A stretch of DNA of 64,000 nucleotides. Origin: Helcococcus massiliensis. GTDB taxonomy: Bacteria; Bacillota; Clostridia; Tissierellales; Peptoniphilaceae. Under the pieces are notes generated by a model. The model made no database searches, was not told the DNA's origin, and saw nothing but the letters and a program-made list of their open reading frames with translations. Every line of letters starts with the position of its first letter. Within the stretch, counting starts at the first letter, position 1. The DNA lies in NCBI RefSeq assembly GCF_900258485.1, contig NZ_OGVE01000002.1, positions 186,001-250,000 on the forward strand, in the 5' to 3' direction. The translations under genes were made by a program, and so were the position numbers. This document shows, in pieces, positions 28,032 through 35,971 of this stretch.

Positions 28032-28523
28032 ATGCTTAAAGAGTTTATAACAAACCCAGTACTATTTACATTGCTGTTAACTATTGCGTTGACTTTAGTT
28101 TCAATAGAGATTTTCGTACCTGGTGGAATTTTCGGTATAACTGGAGGGTATCTGATATTTGAATCAATACTTGCAGCTGGTAATATTGAAAATGTTGTTA
28201 TGTACGTTTTAATATCTATATTTATAACTTTAATATTAGATTTTATACTCGTGAAGTCTTTCGTAAAAAACATGGATACTAATAAAATAGTATTAAATAC
28301 TAACTTGTCTAAAGCTAAAGGAAATGGTCCAAATTTAGATACGAAAGATTTAATAGGAAAGATGGGTATTGTAAACAAAACATTAAGACCTTATGGCGAG
28401 ATTGAAATTGAAGGAAAAGTATATGTAGCAACAAGCTATGGAAACTTTATTGATAAAGGAGACACAGTGATTGTAGATAATGTTGAAGGAAGCACATTAT
28501 ATTGTAAAATAAATAGGAGATAA
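28032..28523 (+). CDS. NfeD-like membrane protein
   Basis: The 163-residue protein has two or three membrane helices (residues about 10-75), including the NfeD signature [14 protein letters not shown], and a C-terminal OB-fold domain (about 105-163). It is the partner of flotillin-like FloA in membrane microdomains. AAGGAGG precedes the ATG, and floA begins 2 bp after the stop codon. It is the short NfeD1b type without the ClpP-like protease domain. Confidence 0.9.
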   Translation: MLKEFITNPVLFTLLLTIALTLVSIEIFVPGGIFGITGGYLIFESILAAGNIENVVMYVLISIFITLILDFILVKSFVKNMDTNKIVLNTNLSKAKGNGPNLDTKDLIGKMGIVNKTLRPYGEIEIEGKVYVATSYGNFIDKGDTVIVDNVEGSTLYCKINRR

Positions 28524-28525
28524 TT

Positions 28526-29530
28526 ATGGTTTTAGCATTATTAGACAATAGTGGATTTTTTAGCGTAGGAATTATTACAATACTAGTAATAATGTTTGTG
28601 TCTATTTTCTTTAGATTTATTCCTGTTGGATTGTGGATTACAGCTGCATTCTCAGGTGTAAAAGTAGGACTTGGCACACTTATTGGTATGCGAATGAGAA
28701 GAGTAATCCCTTCTAAAATAATCAATCCACTTATTAAAGCAACAAAGGGTGGAATTAAAATAAATATTAATGAATTAGAAGCACATTATCTATCAGGTGG
28801 TAATGTAAGTAAAGTAGTGGATGCGTTGATTGCAGCTCAAAGAGCTGATATAGATCTTGAATTTGAACAAGCTGCAGCTATAGATTTAGCAGGTAGAGAT
28901 GTATTCGAAGCTGTACAAATCTCTGTAAATCCAAAAGTTATACAAACACCAACAATTGCAGCGGTAGCAATGGATGGTATTGAAATTAGAGCTATTGCAA
29001 AAGTAACAGTTAGAGCAAATTTAAATAGATTAGTTGGGGGTGCTGGTGAAGAAACTATCATCGCAAGAGTCGGTGAAGGTATAGTAACTACAGTAGGTTC
29101 ATCAACAACACATAAAGAAGTTTTAGAAAATCCAGATAATATATCAAAGAATGTTCTTGTTAAAGGTTTAGACTCAGGTACCGCTTTTGAAATTTTATCT
29201 ATTGATATAGCAGACGTTGACGTTGGAAGAAATATAGGTGCTGCACTTCAAGCTGACCAAGCGGAAACAGATAAGAAGATAGCTCAAGCAAAAGCTGAAG
29301 AAAGAAGAGCTATGGCTGTTGCCCAAGAACAAGAAATGCAAGCAGAAGTAAGACGAATGAAAGCAAAAGTAGTAGAAGCAGAATCAGAAGTTCCACTTGC
29401 ATTAGCTGAAGCATTAAAATCAGGTAAGATGGGATACATGGATTATTATAAATTACAAAATGTTATAGCTGACACTGATATGAGAAATTCTATTGCAGGT
29501 GATGAATTAGACCCAACAGAGGGGGAATAA
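28526..29530 (+). CDS. floA: Flotillin-like protein FloA
   Basis: FloA is an SPFH-domain scaffold of functional membrane microdomains that influences fluidity, signalling and division. The N-terminal membrane segment is at residues about 8-35, the SPFH core follows, and a long EA-rich coiled coil (about 245-300) contains repeated [14 protein letters not shown]-like heptads. Length 334 matches B. subtilis YqfA. It is cotranscribed with the NfeD-like gene and the downstream 160-codon gene. Confidence 0.95.
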   Translation: MVLALLDNSGFFSVGIITILVIMFVSIFFRFIPVGLWITAAFSGVKVGLGTLIGMRMRRVIPSKIINPLIKATKGGIKININELEAHYLSGGNVSKVVDALIAAQRADIDLEFEQAAAIDLAGRDVFEAVQISVNPKVIQTPTIAAVAMDGIEIRAIAKVTVRANLNRLVGGAGEETIIARVGEGIVTTVGSSTTHKEVLENPDNISKNVLVKGLDSGTAFEILSIDIADVDVGRNIGAALQADQAETDKKIAQAKAEERRAMAVAQEQEMQAEVRRMKAKVVEAESEVPLALAEALKSGKMGYMDYYKLQNVIADTDMRNSIAGDELDPTEGE

Positions 29531-29531
29531 T

Positions 29532-30014
29532 ATGGGTTTATTAATAGATCTTTTATCTAAACTTGCAGAGATTGGGAATGAAGTTGTATCAGAACAGCTA
29601 AAATCAGATAAGGCTAGAAAAGATAGAATAAATAAAAATGGTAAAAAGGCGGAAGAATTTTTACAAAGAATAGAAAAAGAATATAAGAATAAAAACTATA
29701 AATCAGGTAAAAAATCTTCTGTAAAAACAAATATTAAAAGGAAAAATCCGACTGAATTTCAAACTCTTATTGAAGCAGATGTAAATAAAAATATCGAAGA
29801 TATTCCTATCGAAGAAAGACTTAGAAGATATAAAGAGACTAAAAGGAATGCAGAAGTTAAAACTCTTCAAAGAGAAAAAAATGATAGTTTGGAATTTACT
29901 AATTTAGAAAAGAAAAAAAATACAAAAAAATATAAAAATATATTGAAAAGTAGAAGTGGTGCAAGAAATGCATTTATCTACAGTACAATTTTTGAAAAAA
30001 AAAGGGGCTGTTGA
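29532..30014 (+). CDS. Lysine-rich 160-residue protein downstream of floA
   Basis: I do not recognise this protein. It begins MGLLIDLLSKLAEIGNEV, an amphipathic helix that could contact membrane, and continues as a basic, mostly helical chain with many Lys/Glu heptads and no membrane span. It starts 1 bp after floA, so it belongs to the nfeD-floA operon in the position of yqfB in Bacillus, although I see no similarity to YqfB. The last codons (KRGC) and the stop lie inside the terminator hairpin. A FloA accessory role is plausible but unproven. Confidence 0.75.
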   Translation: MGLLIDLLSKLAEIGNEVVSEQLKSDKARKDRINKNGKKAEEFLQRIEKEYKNKNYKSGKKSSVKTNIKRKNPTEFQTLIEADVNKNIEDIPIEERLRRYKETKRNAEVKTLQREKNDSLEFTNLEKKKNTKKYKNILKSRSGARNAFIYSTIFEKKRGC

Positions 30015-30031
30015 AAAATAGCCCCTTTTCT
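29996..30031. terminator. Bidirectional terminator between the floA operon and the histidine-triad gene
   Basis: AAAAGGGGCT and AGCCCCTTTT form a 10-bp stem around a 10-nt loop, with A/T flanks on both sides. It encodes the last codons of the 160-residue protein. Confidence 0.88.
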
Positions 30032-31855
30032 TTATTTACCTGGAAATTCTTTTTTATATTTAACTTGATTATTTTTAATTTCAAAGTCATCTAAATTAAA
30101 TGTATATTGGTCTGAAGTTTTTGGATCTGTAAGATATATTAAATTACCTATATGCATTACATCAAATGGATCAGCCTTGTATTGGTCTATTAGATAATCT
30201 TTTACTTTTTGTGCTTTATCAAAATCAATTTCTTTTTCTTCTATTTCATAGTCATTATTTAGTAAATATTTTACTGTAGCAACAACTTCTTTAGCAGTAT
30301 AACCATTATATTTGCCAGCTTTAGAATTTTGTATGATTTGCTTAATACTCATGGCATGATAATGTCCACCATGTAACCAGTAAAAAATATTTTCTCTTTC
30401 TTCTGTACCATATACAGGTAAATCAGTATTTTTTAAGCTACCAAAATGAGTCATATTTTTTAGATCATCTAGGTATGGAATCAAATCCTTGTGAAGCTCT
30501 GGACTTATTGAATCATATGTGAATAATTCAGAATCTTTAACTTCTACATCTTTATTTGCGTCTGAATCATCTGCTATAAATTCAGCATTTGGGTAATGAG
30601 GTCTAGGATCTTCATGAACTATAGCTATTTCTTCTTCATTTATATATAAGTGATAGTGGTCTCCATGTTGCCAAATTCTTGTAACACCTTTTGGCCATTC
30701 AAACTTTCCTTCACTATTGTGGTCGTGGCTATGGTCATGATTGTGGTCATGATTGTGATCATGGCTATGATCAGCATTTTGGCCATGATTGTGGTCGTGA
30801 TTATGATCTTGATTCTCTGGTTTCTTATCTATATTTTTATTATTTTCTTCTTTATTGCTGGTTTGATTGTTGTTATCATGGTCTCCCTTATATTCTCCAA
30901 ATTGTGCATTTGGATATAGGTCTTTAGGGTTTTCATAAACTATTCCTTCATTTCCCTTGGAATCAAATAAGTGATAATGGTCTTCGTGTTTTAATATCCT
31001 TACTATATCAAACCTATTTACTTTTGCTTTCCCTAGAATATTTGTAATTTTGAGTTTACTTATTTCTTTATTCCTATTTAACTTTTTATTTGTATTTGAA
31101 GGTTTTTTACTTGTTGATCCTGTATTTGAGGATGAAGTTGAAGAAGAATTGTTTGATGTTTTTTTGCTTGAACCTTGGCTAGTTCTTCTTGACGAACTAG
31201 TTGTTTTATTGGTTTTAGCCACTGATCCATGTCCATGGCTACCATGGTAGGTTTCAATTTTTATACCAGGATATTGGGCACTTGGATTTGTATAAGTTAT
31301 ATACTCATTTCCCTTGTTTGTATATAAGTGGTAATGGTCTCCATGTTTTGCTATTCTTATCACTTTTTCTTTTGTTTCATTTGTAGATTTCTTTTTTACA
31401 GAATTAGAAGCAGCTCTAGCTGTAGAGCCGCTTCCTAAAAAAATATTTTTACCACTATTTTTGCTTTCTTTATGATCATGGTCATGGTCGTGATCGTGGT
31501 CATGGTCGTGGTCATGGTCACCATGGTGTCCTTCATATTCTTTTATCTCAATATTTGGAAATGCTTGGCTTGGATCTTCATAAGTTAAAAATTCTTCGCC
31601 TTCTTTTGTAATAATGTGCCAATGATCACCATGCTTAGAAATTTCTGTAACTTCCTTATCTTTTAAGTCATCTATTTTAACAACTTTTACTAAAGATAAG
31701 CCATCTTTTTTATCATCTTTGGATTCTTCCATAGTTGTTTCTTTTACAGTTTCTTTTACTGTTTCCTTTTGACTTTCCTTATTACCTTTACCACAAGCTA
31801 CTAAAGCTAATGATAATGCTAATACTAAAATTGATATTTTGTTGAATCTTTTCAT
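30032..31855 (-). CDS. Histidine-triad (Pht-like) metal-binding lipoprotein
   Basis: This is a 607-residue surface lipoprotein with lipobox LALVAC and lipidated C21. Five HxxHxH triads lie at residues 75-80, 171-176, 290-295, 397-402 and 495-500, each in a repeat resembling streptococcal PhtD. Two His-Asp/His-Asn runs occupy about 110-128 and 351-379. A K-E-T tether follows C21, and a Ser/Thr/Lys linker spans about 215-262. In streptococci, Pht proteins scavenge Zn2+ for an ABC importer; that role is inferred here. A Fur-like operator in the leader suggests metal control. The C-terminal 110 residues form a separate domain I cannot name. Confidence 0.88.
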   Translation of the reverse strand: MKRFNKISILVLALSLALVACGKGNKESQKETVKETVKETTMEESKDDKKDGLSLVKVVKIDDLKDKEVTEISKHGDHWHIITKEGEEFLTYEDPSQAFPNIEIKEYEGHHGDHDHDHDHDHDHDHDHKESKNSGKNIFLGSGSTARAASNSVKKKSTNETKEKVIRIAKHGDHYHLYTNKGNEYITYTNPSAQYPGIKIETYHGSHGHGSVAKTNKTTSSSRRTSQGSSKKTSNNSSSTSSSNTGSTSKKPSNTNKKLNRNKEISKLKITNILGKAKVNRFDIVRILKHEDHYHLFDSKGNEGIVYENPKDLYPNAQFGEYKGDHDNNNQTSNKEENNKNIDKKPENQDHNHDHNHGQNADHSHDHNHDHNHDHSHDHNSEGKFEWPKGVTRIWQHGDHYHLYINEEEIAIVHEDPRPHYPNAEFIADDSDANKDVEVKDSELFTYDSISPELHKDLIPYLDDLKNMTHFGSLKNTDLPVYGTEERENIFYWLHGGHYHAMSIKQIIQNSKAGKYNGYTAKEVVATVKYLLNNDYEIEEKEIDFDKAQKVKDYLIDQYKADPFDVMHIGNLIYLTDPKTSDQYTFNLDDFEIKNNQVKYKKEFPGK

Positions 31856-31876
31856 ATTAACTCCTTTTTTTTAATT

Positions 31877-31928
31877 GATAGTGATTCTCATTACCGTTTA
31901 ATTATATTAGGATTTAAAAAAAAGTCAA
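31877..31928 (-). promoter_or_regulatory. Promoter and Fur-family operator of the histidine-triad gene
   Basis: TTGACT (31923-31928) and TATAAT (31901-31906) are 16 bp apart. Directly downstream, 31877-31895 reads GGTAATGAGAATCACTATC on the minus strand, matching 16 of 19 positions of the classical Fur box GATAATGATAATCATTATC. A Fur, Zur or PerR paralogue could bind here; the sequence looks most Fur-like. Confidence 0.75.
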
Positions 31929-31940
31929 ATTTTTTTGCAC

Positions 31941-31971
31941 AAAAAAAATGACACTTGGATAAGTGTCATTT
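31941..31971 (-). terminator. rpsU terminator
   Basis: A perfect 11-bp stem (AAATGACACTT, loop GGAT) is followed by eight U residues on the minus strand, about 37 bp after the rpsU stop codon. Confidence 0.9.
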
Positions 31972-32007
31972 CGTAATAGTAATAATCAATCTTTATCTAA
32001 AGGTTAA

Positions 32008-32187
32008 TTAACCTCTTCTTTTCTTTCTTTTTGCTTGATCTATTTTTCTTTTCTTAACTACAGATGGTTTTTCGTAGAATTCTTTTCTTTTATATTCTGA
32101 TAAAACTCCTGTACGTGCACATTGTCTCTTAAATCTTTTTAATGCGCTATCAATAGATTCATTTTCATGAACTCTAACTTCTGTCAA
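32008..32187 (-). CDS. rpsU: 30S ribosomal protein S21
   Basis: S21 of 59 residues reads [20 protein letters not shown] and ends in a basic tail (KRKKRRG). I choose the TTG at 32187, because it gives the family's normal N-terminus and lies 8 nt after GGAGG. The in-frame GTG at 32196 overlaps that site. It has its own promoter at 32224-32252. Confidence 0.95.
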   Translation of the reverse strand: MTEVRVHENESIDSALKRFKRQCARTGVLSEYKRKEFYEKPSVVKKRKIDQAKRKKRRG

Positions 32188-32223
32188 TCTCTTCACCTCC
32201 CCACTTTTGTGGATTACTGGTTT

Positions 32224-32252
32224 ATTATATATGATTTACATTAATATTGCAA
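32224..32252 (-). promoter_or_regulatory. rpsU promoter
   Basis: TTGCAA (32247-32252) and TATAAT (32224-32229) are 17 bp apart, within the gap between rsmE and rpsU. Confidence 0.75.
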
Positions 32253-32254
32253 AC

Positions 32255-32980
32255 TTAATTAATGTCTCCAGATTCATACTGAATCATTGCAGTAAGGGCC
32301 ATAGCAGCAGTTTCAGTTCTCAATATCCTATTGCCTAAGTTTACAATGTGGGCAGAAATTGATTCAAGCTTTTCAATCTCTTCTTCTGAAAAACCACCTT
32401 CTGGTCCTATAACTATATTCACTTCACTTAAGGAGTTTTTTGTTAATACTTCTTTTAAGCTATAGCCCCTATTTTCATAGGCTACAATCACAAACTTACC
32501 TTCTAAATCCCTTGCCATTTCATTAAAAGTCAAGGATGCTTTAACGGTAGGTATGATTGATCTTTTTGATTGTTTAGCAGCTGATTCAGCTATATCATGG
32601 TATCTAGTAAGTTTTTTCTTTTCTTTTTTACCATCCCATTTAACTATAGTTCTGGATGATGTGAAGGGAGTTATTGTATTTATACCAAGTTCTGTACATT
32701 TTTGTATAATCCATTCTAACTTATCACTCTTAGCAAGACCCTGGTATAGGTTTATTTTAATATTTGACTCATTTTCGTCCTTTTTTTGGGACAAGATGAC
32801 ACAAGAGCTGTTGTTTTTATCTTTTTCCAATAGTTTTACCAGGTAGACCACTCCATCAACCACCACTTCAAATTTTTCATCATCTTTAATCCTAAGCACT
32901 TTTATATGGTGGCTATTATCTTTTGAAAGTATTATTTCATTATTTACTACACTTGACTGGTCTTCAAAAAACCTATACAT
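32255..32980 (-). CDS. rsmE: 16S rRNA (uracil(1498)-N3)-methyltransferase
   Basis: RsmE is a SPOUT-fold methyltransferase for m3U1498 in 16S rRNA. The trefoil-knot motifs IVIGPEGGFSEEEIE (near residue 190) and LGNRILRTETAAMAL (near 215) are intact. The N-terminal PUA-like domain occupies about 1-70. Length 241 fits. It overlaps prmA by 8 nt. Confidence 0.95.
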   Translation of the reverse strand: MYRFFEDQSSVVNNEIILSKDNSHHIKVLRIKDDEKFEVVVDGVVYLVKLLEKDKNNSSCVILSQKKDENESNIKINLYQGLAKSDKLEWIIQKCTELGINTITPFTSSRTIVKWDGKKEKKKLTRYHDIAESAAKQSKRSIIPTVKASLTFNEMARDLEGKFVIVAYENRGYSLKEVLTKNSLSEVNIVIGPEGGFSEEEIEKLESISAHIVNLGNRILRTETAAMALTAMIQYESGDIN

Positions 32981-33887
32981 CTTTGCTCCTTGCTACCAAT
33001 AGGGTCCATTCCCCTTTTTCTCTTTGGTCTAATATTTCATAAGCATTTTCTATCAAGGCTTCTTTTACTATATCAGCCTTTTCATTGATTATTCCAGATA
33101 AGATTAAGATTCCTGATTTTTTAATATATTCCTTAGATTGTCCAATCATTTCAACTAATATCTCCGCTAAAATATTGGCAAATATTAAGTCGTATTCACC
33201 TTCAACATTAGCAAAAAGGTTTGACTCCTTAGCTTGTAAATCAACCCCATTTATCTTAGCATTATCTATTGTTGAAGAAACAGCTATAGGATCTATATCA
33301 CAAGCTAAAACATTTTTAGCCCCTAGTTTTTTAGCAAGTATTGAAAGTATACCTGACCCGCAACCTATATCTAAGATATCCATTCCAGATAGGTCTTTAT
33401 CTTCAACATATTCCATACACAAGGAAGTAGTTTCGTGAGTCCCAGACCCAAAGGCCATTTTAGGTTCTATTTCAATAACAATCTTGTCTGTATCTACCTC
33501 TTCTTCCCAGGAAGGTTTAATCAATATCCTATCTCCTATATTGAAAGACTTGTAGGTCTTTTTCCACTCATCTTCCCAATTAGAATTATCAATTTCTTTT
33601 TCTATAAAGTCTATTGAAGGAAATTCTTTAGACAGATATTTCTTAAGCTTTTCCCTATCTTCTAGGCCTTTATCGGAAGCTTCGAAATATACTTCATAGT
33701 TGATCCTAGCATCTTTATCAATTACTAAATCACTAGTTTCCCATTCTGGTAAAGAACTTAAAATTTCAATTTTCTCTTCAGGGTCATCTACTAAAAATCC
33801 TATATTATCAAAATCATAAATCTTATTTTCAAATTTCTTATTCTCTTCTTTAGATAAGTTAAAATTTAATAAAATATAATTGTCCAT
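32973..33887 (-). CDS. prmA: Ribosomal protein L11 methyltransferase
   Basis: PrmA trimethylates L11. The N-terminal substrate domain is at about 1-110, and the SAM-binding core LDIGCGSGILSILAKKLGA begins near residue 172. The catalytic-domain motif FANILAEIL follows near 235. Length 304 fits. It starts 8 bp after the alpha-glycosidase stop codon, so it may be cotranscribed with that unrelated enzyme. The prmA-rsmE pairing is widely conserved. Confidence 0.95.
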   Translation of the reverse strand: MDNYILLNFNLSKEENKKFENKIYDFDNIGFLVDDPEEKIEILSSLPEWETSDLVIDKDARINYEVYFEASDKGLEDREKLKKYLSKEFPSIDFIEKEIDNSNWEDEWKKTYKSFNIGDRILIKPSWEEEVDTDKIVIEIEPKMAFGSGTHETTSLCMEYVEDKDLSGMDILDIGCGSGILSILAKKLGAKNVLACDIDPIAVSSTIDNAKINGVDLQAKESNLFANVEGEYDLIFANILAEILVEMIGQSKEYIKKSGILILSGIINEKADIVKEALIENAYEILDQREKGEWTLLVARSKDV

Positions 33888-33895
33888 ATATGCTC

Positions 33896-35791
33896 CTATC
33901 TTACTTGAACTACTATTGATTCCTTAGGATTTAATTCAATAGTTAATTTTTCTCTTTCTATACTTAAAGAAGAATTTCCAATTATTTGGTCAAATGAGCT
34001 AGTTAATCCAAACTGTCCTAAGTCTACTTCAAATTTTTCTTTATTTTCAGATTTGGTCCAGGCGAATATAAATAAGTCGTCCTGGGTAAATCTAGCGAAA
34101 GCAAAAACTTCATCATCTACATGAAGCAACTTAAATCCTCCCGATTTAAGAGCCTCATTATTCTTTTTCAAATTCGCCAAGGTTTTATATAAATGGTAAG
34201 AATCTTTCTTTCTTCCTATTAAATCATTTTCCGGGGTCCAATCCATTGGATACCTCGCCCCTTCCATAGTCTCAATTCTTCCATCTAAATATTTTTCATC
34301 ACCATAATAGATGTTTACTGCACCTGGTAAGCCAAATAGACTTATTATCGTTCCCCTATAAACATCATAATCTAAATCTTCATGGTTATATAATCTTTCG
34401 ACATCATGGCTATTTATCAAATTAAACATTTGATAACCTATTTCTGTAGGGTGTTTATCTAAAAATTGGATTATCCTTTCTGCTAATTGGTGGCCTGTAA
34501 ACTCGTAGGCAAAGTCTGAAAAGTATGGTTTTCTTCTTAAAAGCAGGTCTTTTTGGCCTGTAAATTCTCTTAAAGGTGATCCTACACCAAAATAGTTCAT
34601 GGTAGAATCCCACCTATCTTGATTGTACATATCTGGGGTATCAGCCCATTCTTCAGCCATGATTAAAACATCTTCCTTTACAGACTTAAGTTCGTGGTTG
34701 ATTTCTTCCCATACTTCATAGTATAAGTCTTTTTGTCTATTTCTAGCCATTACATCGGCAACATCAAATCTCCAACCATCTATATTAAAGGGTTCTTTCA
34801 AATATTTTTTTAGGACAGAATCTTCATTCCTATAAACCAAGTCTCTTAGATTTTGACTACTATAGTTTAAACTAGGCATGGTCTTCACCCCATACCAAGA
34901 CTCATAAGTTCCATCATCATTTATAAAATAAAAGTCTCTTTCTTCAGATGAAGGATTGTTGTAGGCACCAACAGATTTAGGATAGAAGGTCCCATCCATA
35001 TTAAACCACTTTGAATCTGATGAGGTATGGTTGATCGAAATATCTAAAACCAGCTTCATCCCTCTTTTATGCAGGTTTTCAGACAAGGCTATCAAAGCCT
35101 CTTCTCCACCAAGACTATCATCTATCTTAAAATAATCTAAACTATCATACTTGTGCATGGTAGGTGATTTAAATATCGGATTTAAATACAAACCTGTGAC
35201 TCCGAGCTCTTCAAGGTAATCCAGCTTATCTATTACCCCCCAAAGGTCACCACCGTAAAAGTCTAAACAATGACTATCTTCGAATTCTAAAGGTTGGTCT
35301 TCCCAAGCCATTTGTATAGGCTTATGTCCTCTATAAGTGAAAGAATCTTCCTTATATGTTAAGTCTGGACGACCATTGTAAAATCTATCTGGAAGTATTT
35401 GATAAAAGACCTGGTCCTTCATCCAGCTAGGCGCCCTATAGTCGACTAGTATCTTAAAGTCCCTAGACCTATCGGGTTGATAGTCACTTATCTTATATTG
35501 GGAATAGTAATAAAATTTATCTTCACCCGCCAATACGAAATTATAAGTAATTAATTTATCATAAACTTCCATATCATACTTATAATAAATCAAGCCGTTT
35601 TTTTCATATTTAACAGACATTTCTTCAATTTTTTCTACACCCTGGTCCCTATATCTTATAAACACTTTTTTTATAAGGTCATTCTTTTTTATCCTTATAA
35701 GTACTTCTATAGTATCTCCAATTTTAGGAAAGGGATTTGAAATAAAGTGTTTACTCGAATCATGGTAAACCGTAGTTAAAATCTCATTCAT
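33896..35791 (-). CDS. GH13 alpha-glycosidase (neopullulanase/cyclomaltodextrinase-like)
   Basis: This 631-residue GH13 enzyme has an N-terminal starch-binding-like domain (about 1-125), a TIM barrel (about 135-520) and a C-terminal beta domain. Catalytic residues are visible: nucleophile Asp in GWRFDVADV (near 345), acid/base Glu in IMAEEW (near 378), and the transition-state Asp in INSHDVER (near 464). There is no signal peptide, so it should act in the cytoplasm on imported maltodextrins, cyclodextrins or pullulan fragments. AAGGAG precedes the ATG. It is the first gene of a transcript continuing into prmA and rsmE. Confidence 0.9.
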   Translation of the reverse strand: MNEILTTVYHDSSKHFISNPFPKIGDTIEVLIRIKKNDLIKKVFIRYRDQGVEKIEEMSVKYEKNGLIYYKYDMEVYDKLITYNFVLAGEDKFYYYSQYKISDYQPDRSRDFKILVDYRAPSWMKDQVFYQILPDRFYNGRPDLTYKEDSFTYRGHKPIQMAWEDQPLEFEDSHCLDFYGGDLWGVIDKLDYLEELGVTGLYLNPIFKSPTMHKYDSLDYFKIDDSLGGEEALIALSENLHKRGMKLVLDISINHTSSDSKWFNMDGTFYPKSVGAYNNPSSEERDFYFINDDGTYESWYGVKTMPSLNYSSQNLRDLVYRNEDSVLKKYLKEPFNIDGWRFDVADVMARNRQKDLYYEVWEEINHELKSVKEDVLIMAEEWADTPDMYNQDRWDSTMNYFGVGSPLREFTGQKDLLLRRKPYFSDFAYEFTGHQLAERIIQFLDKHPTEIGYQMFNLINSHDVERLYNHEDLDYDVYRGTIISLFGLPGAVNIYYGDEKYLDGRIETMEGARYPMDWTPENDLIGRKKDSYHLYKTLANLKKNNEALKSGGFKLLHVDDEVFAFARFTQDDLFIFAWTKSENKEKFEVDLGQFGLTSSFDQIIGNSSLSIEREKLTIELNPKESIVVQVR

Positions 35792-35817
35792 CTAATACTC
35801 CTTACTGCTTTTATTTG

Positions 35818-35826
35818 ATTATAACA
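35818..35826 (-). promoter_or_regulatory. Extended -10 promoter of the alpha-glycosidase gene
   Basis: TGTTATAAT on the minus strand is a perfect extended -10 element, 27 bp before the start codon. No clear -35 box is seen. Confidence 0.55.
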
Positions 35827-35858
35827 CAGATTATGTTACAAATAATTAATATCTTATT

Positions 35859-35943
35859 TTGTGAAAACATTAACACATCATTTGTCTATTTACATTTATT
35901 TTTTCATAGGTTACTATATTCATGTAGTGTTAATTATTTAACA
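35859..35943 (+). promoter_or_regulatory. adhE promoter with two Rex-like operators
   Basis: The promoter is TTTACA (35889-35894), 17 bp, TACTAT (35912-35917). Operator 1 at 35859-35876 reads TTGTGAA-AACA-TTAACAC, upstream of the -35 box. Operator 2 at 35928-35943 is the perfect palindrome TGTTAA-TTAT-TTAACA, just downstream of the -10 box. Both match the redox repressor Rex consensus (TTGTKAANNNNTTMACAA), and adhE is a classic Rex target. No rex gene is in the window. Confidence 0.8.
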
Positions 35944-35971
35944 GATAAATATCATAATGGAGGAAAAAATT

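Noticed and set aside
30650-31250. Hydrophobic or Gly/His-rich ORFs opposite the histidine-triad gene
   Set aside because: They are antisense products of the His-Asp repeat codons, without ribosome sites or promoters.
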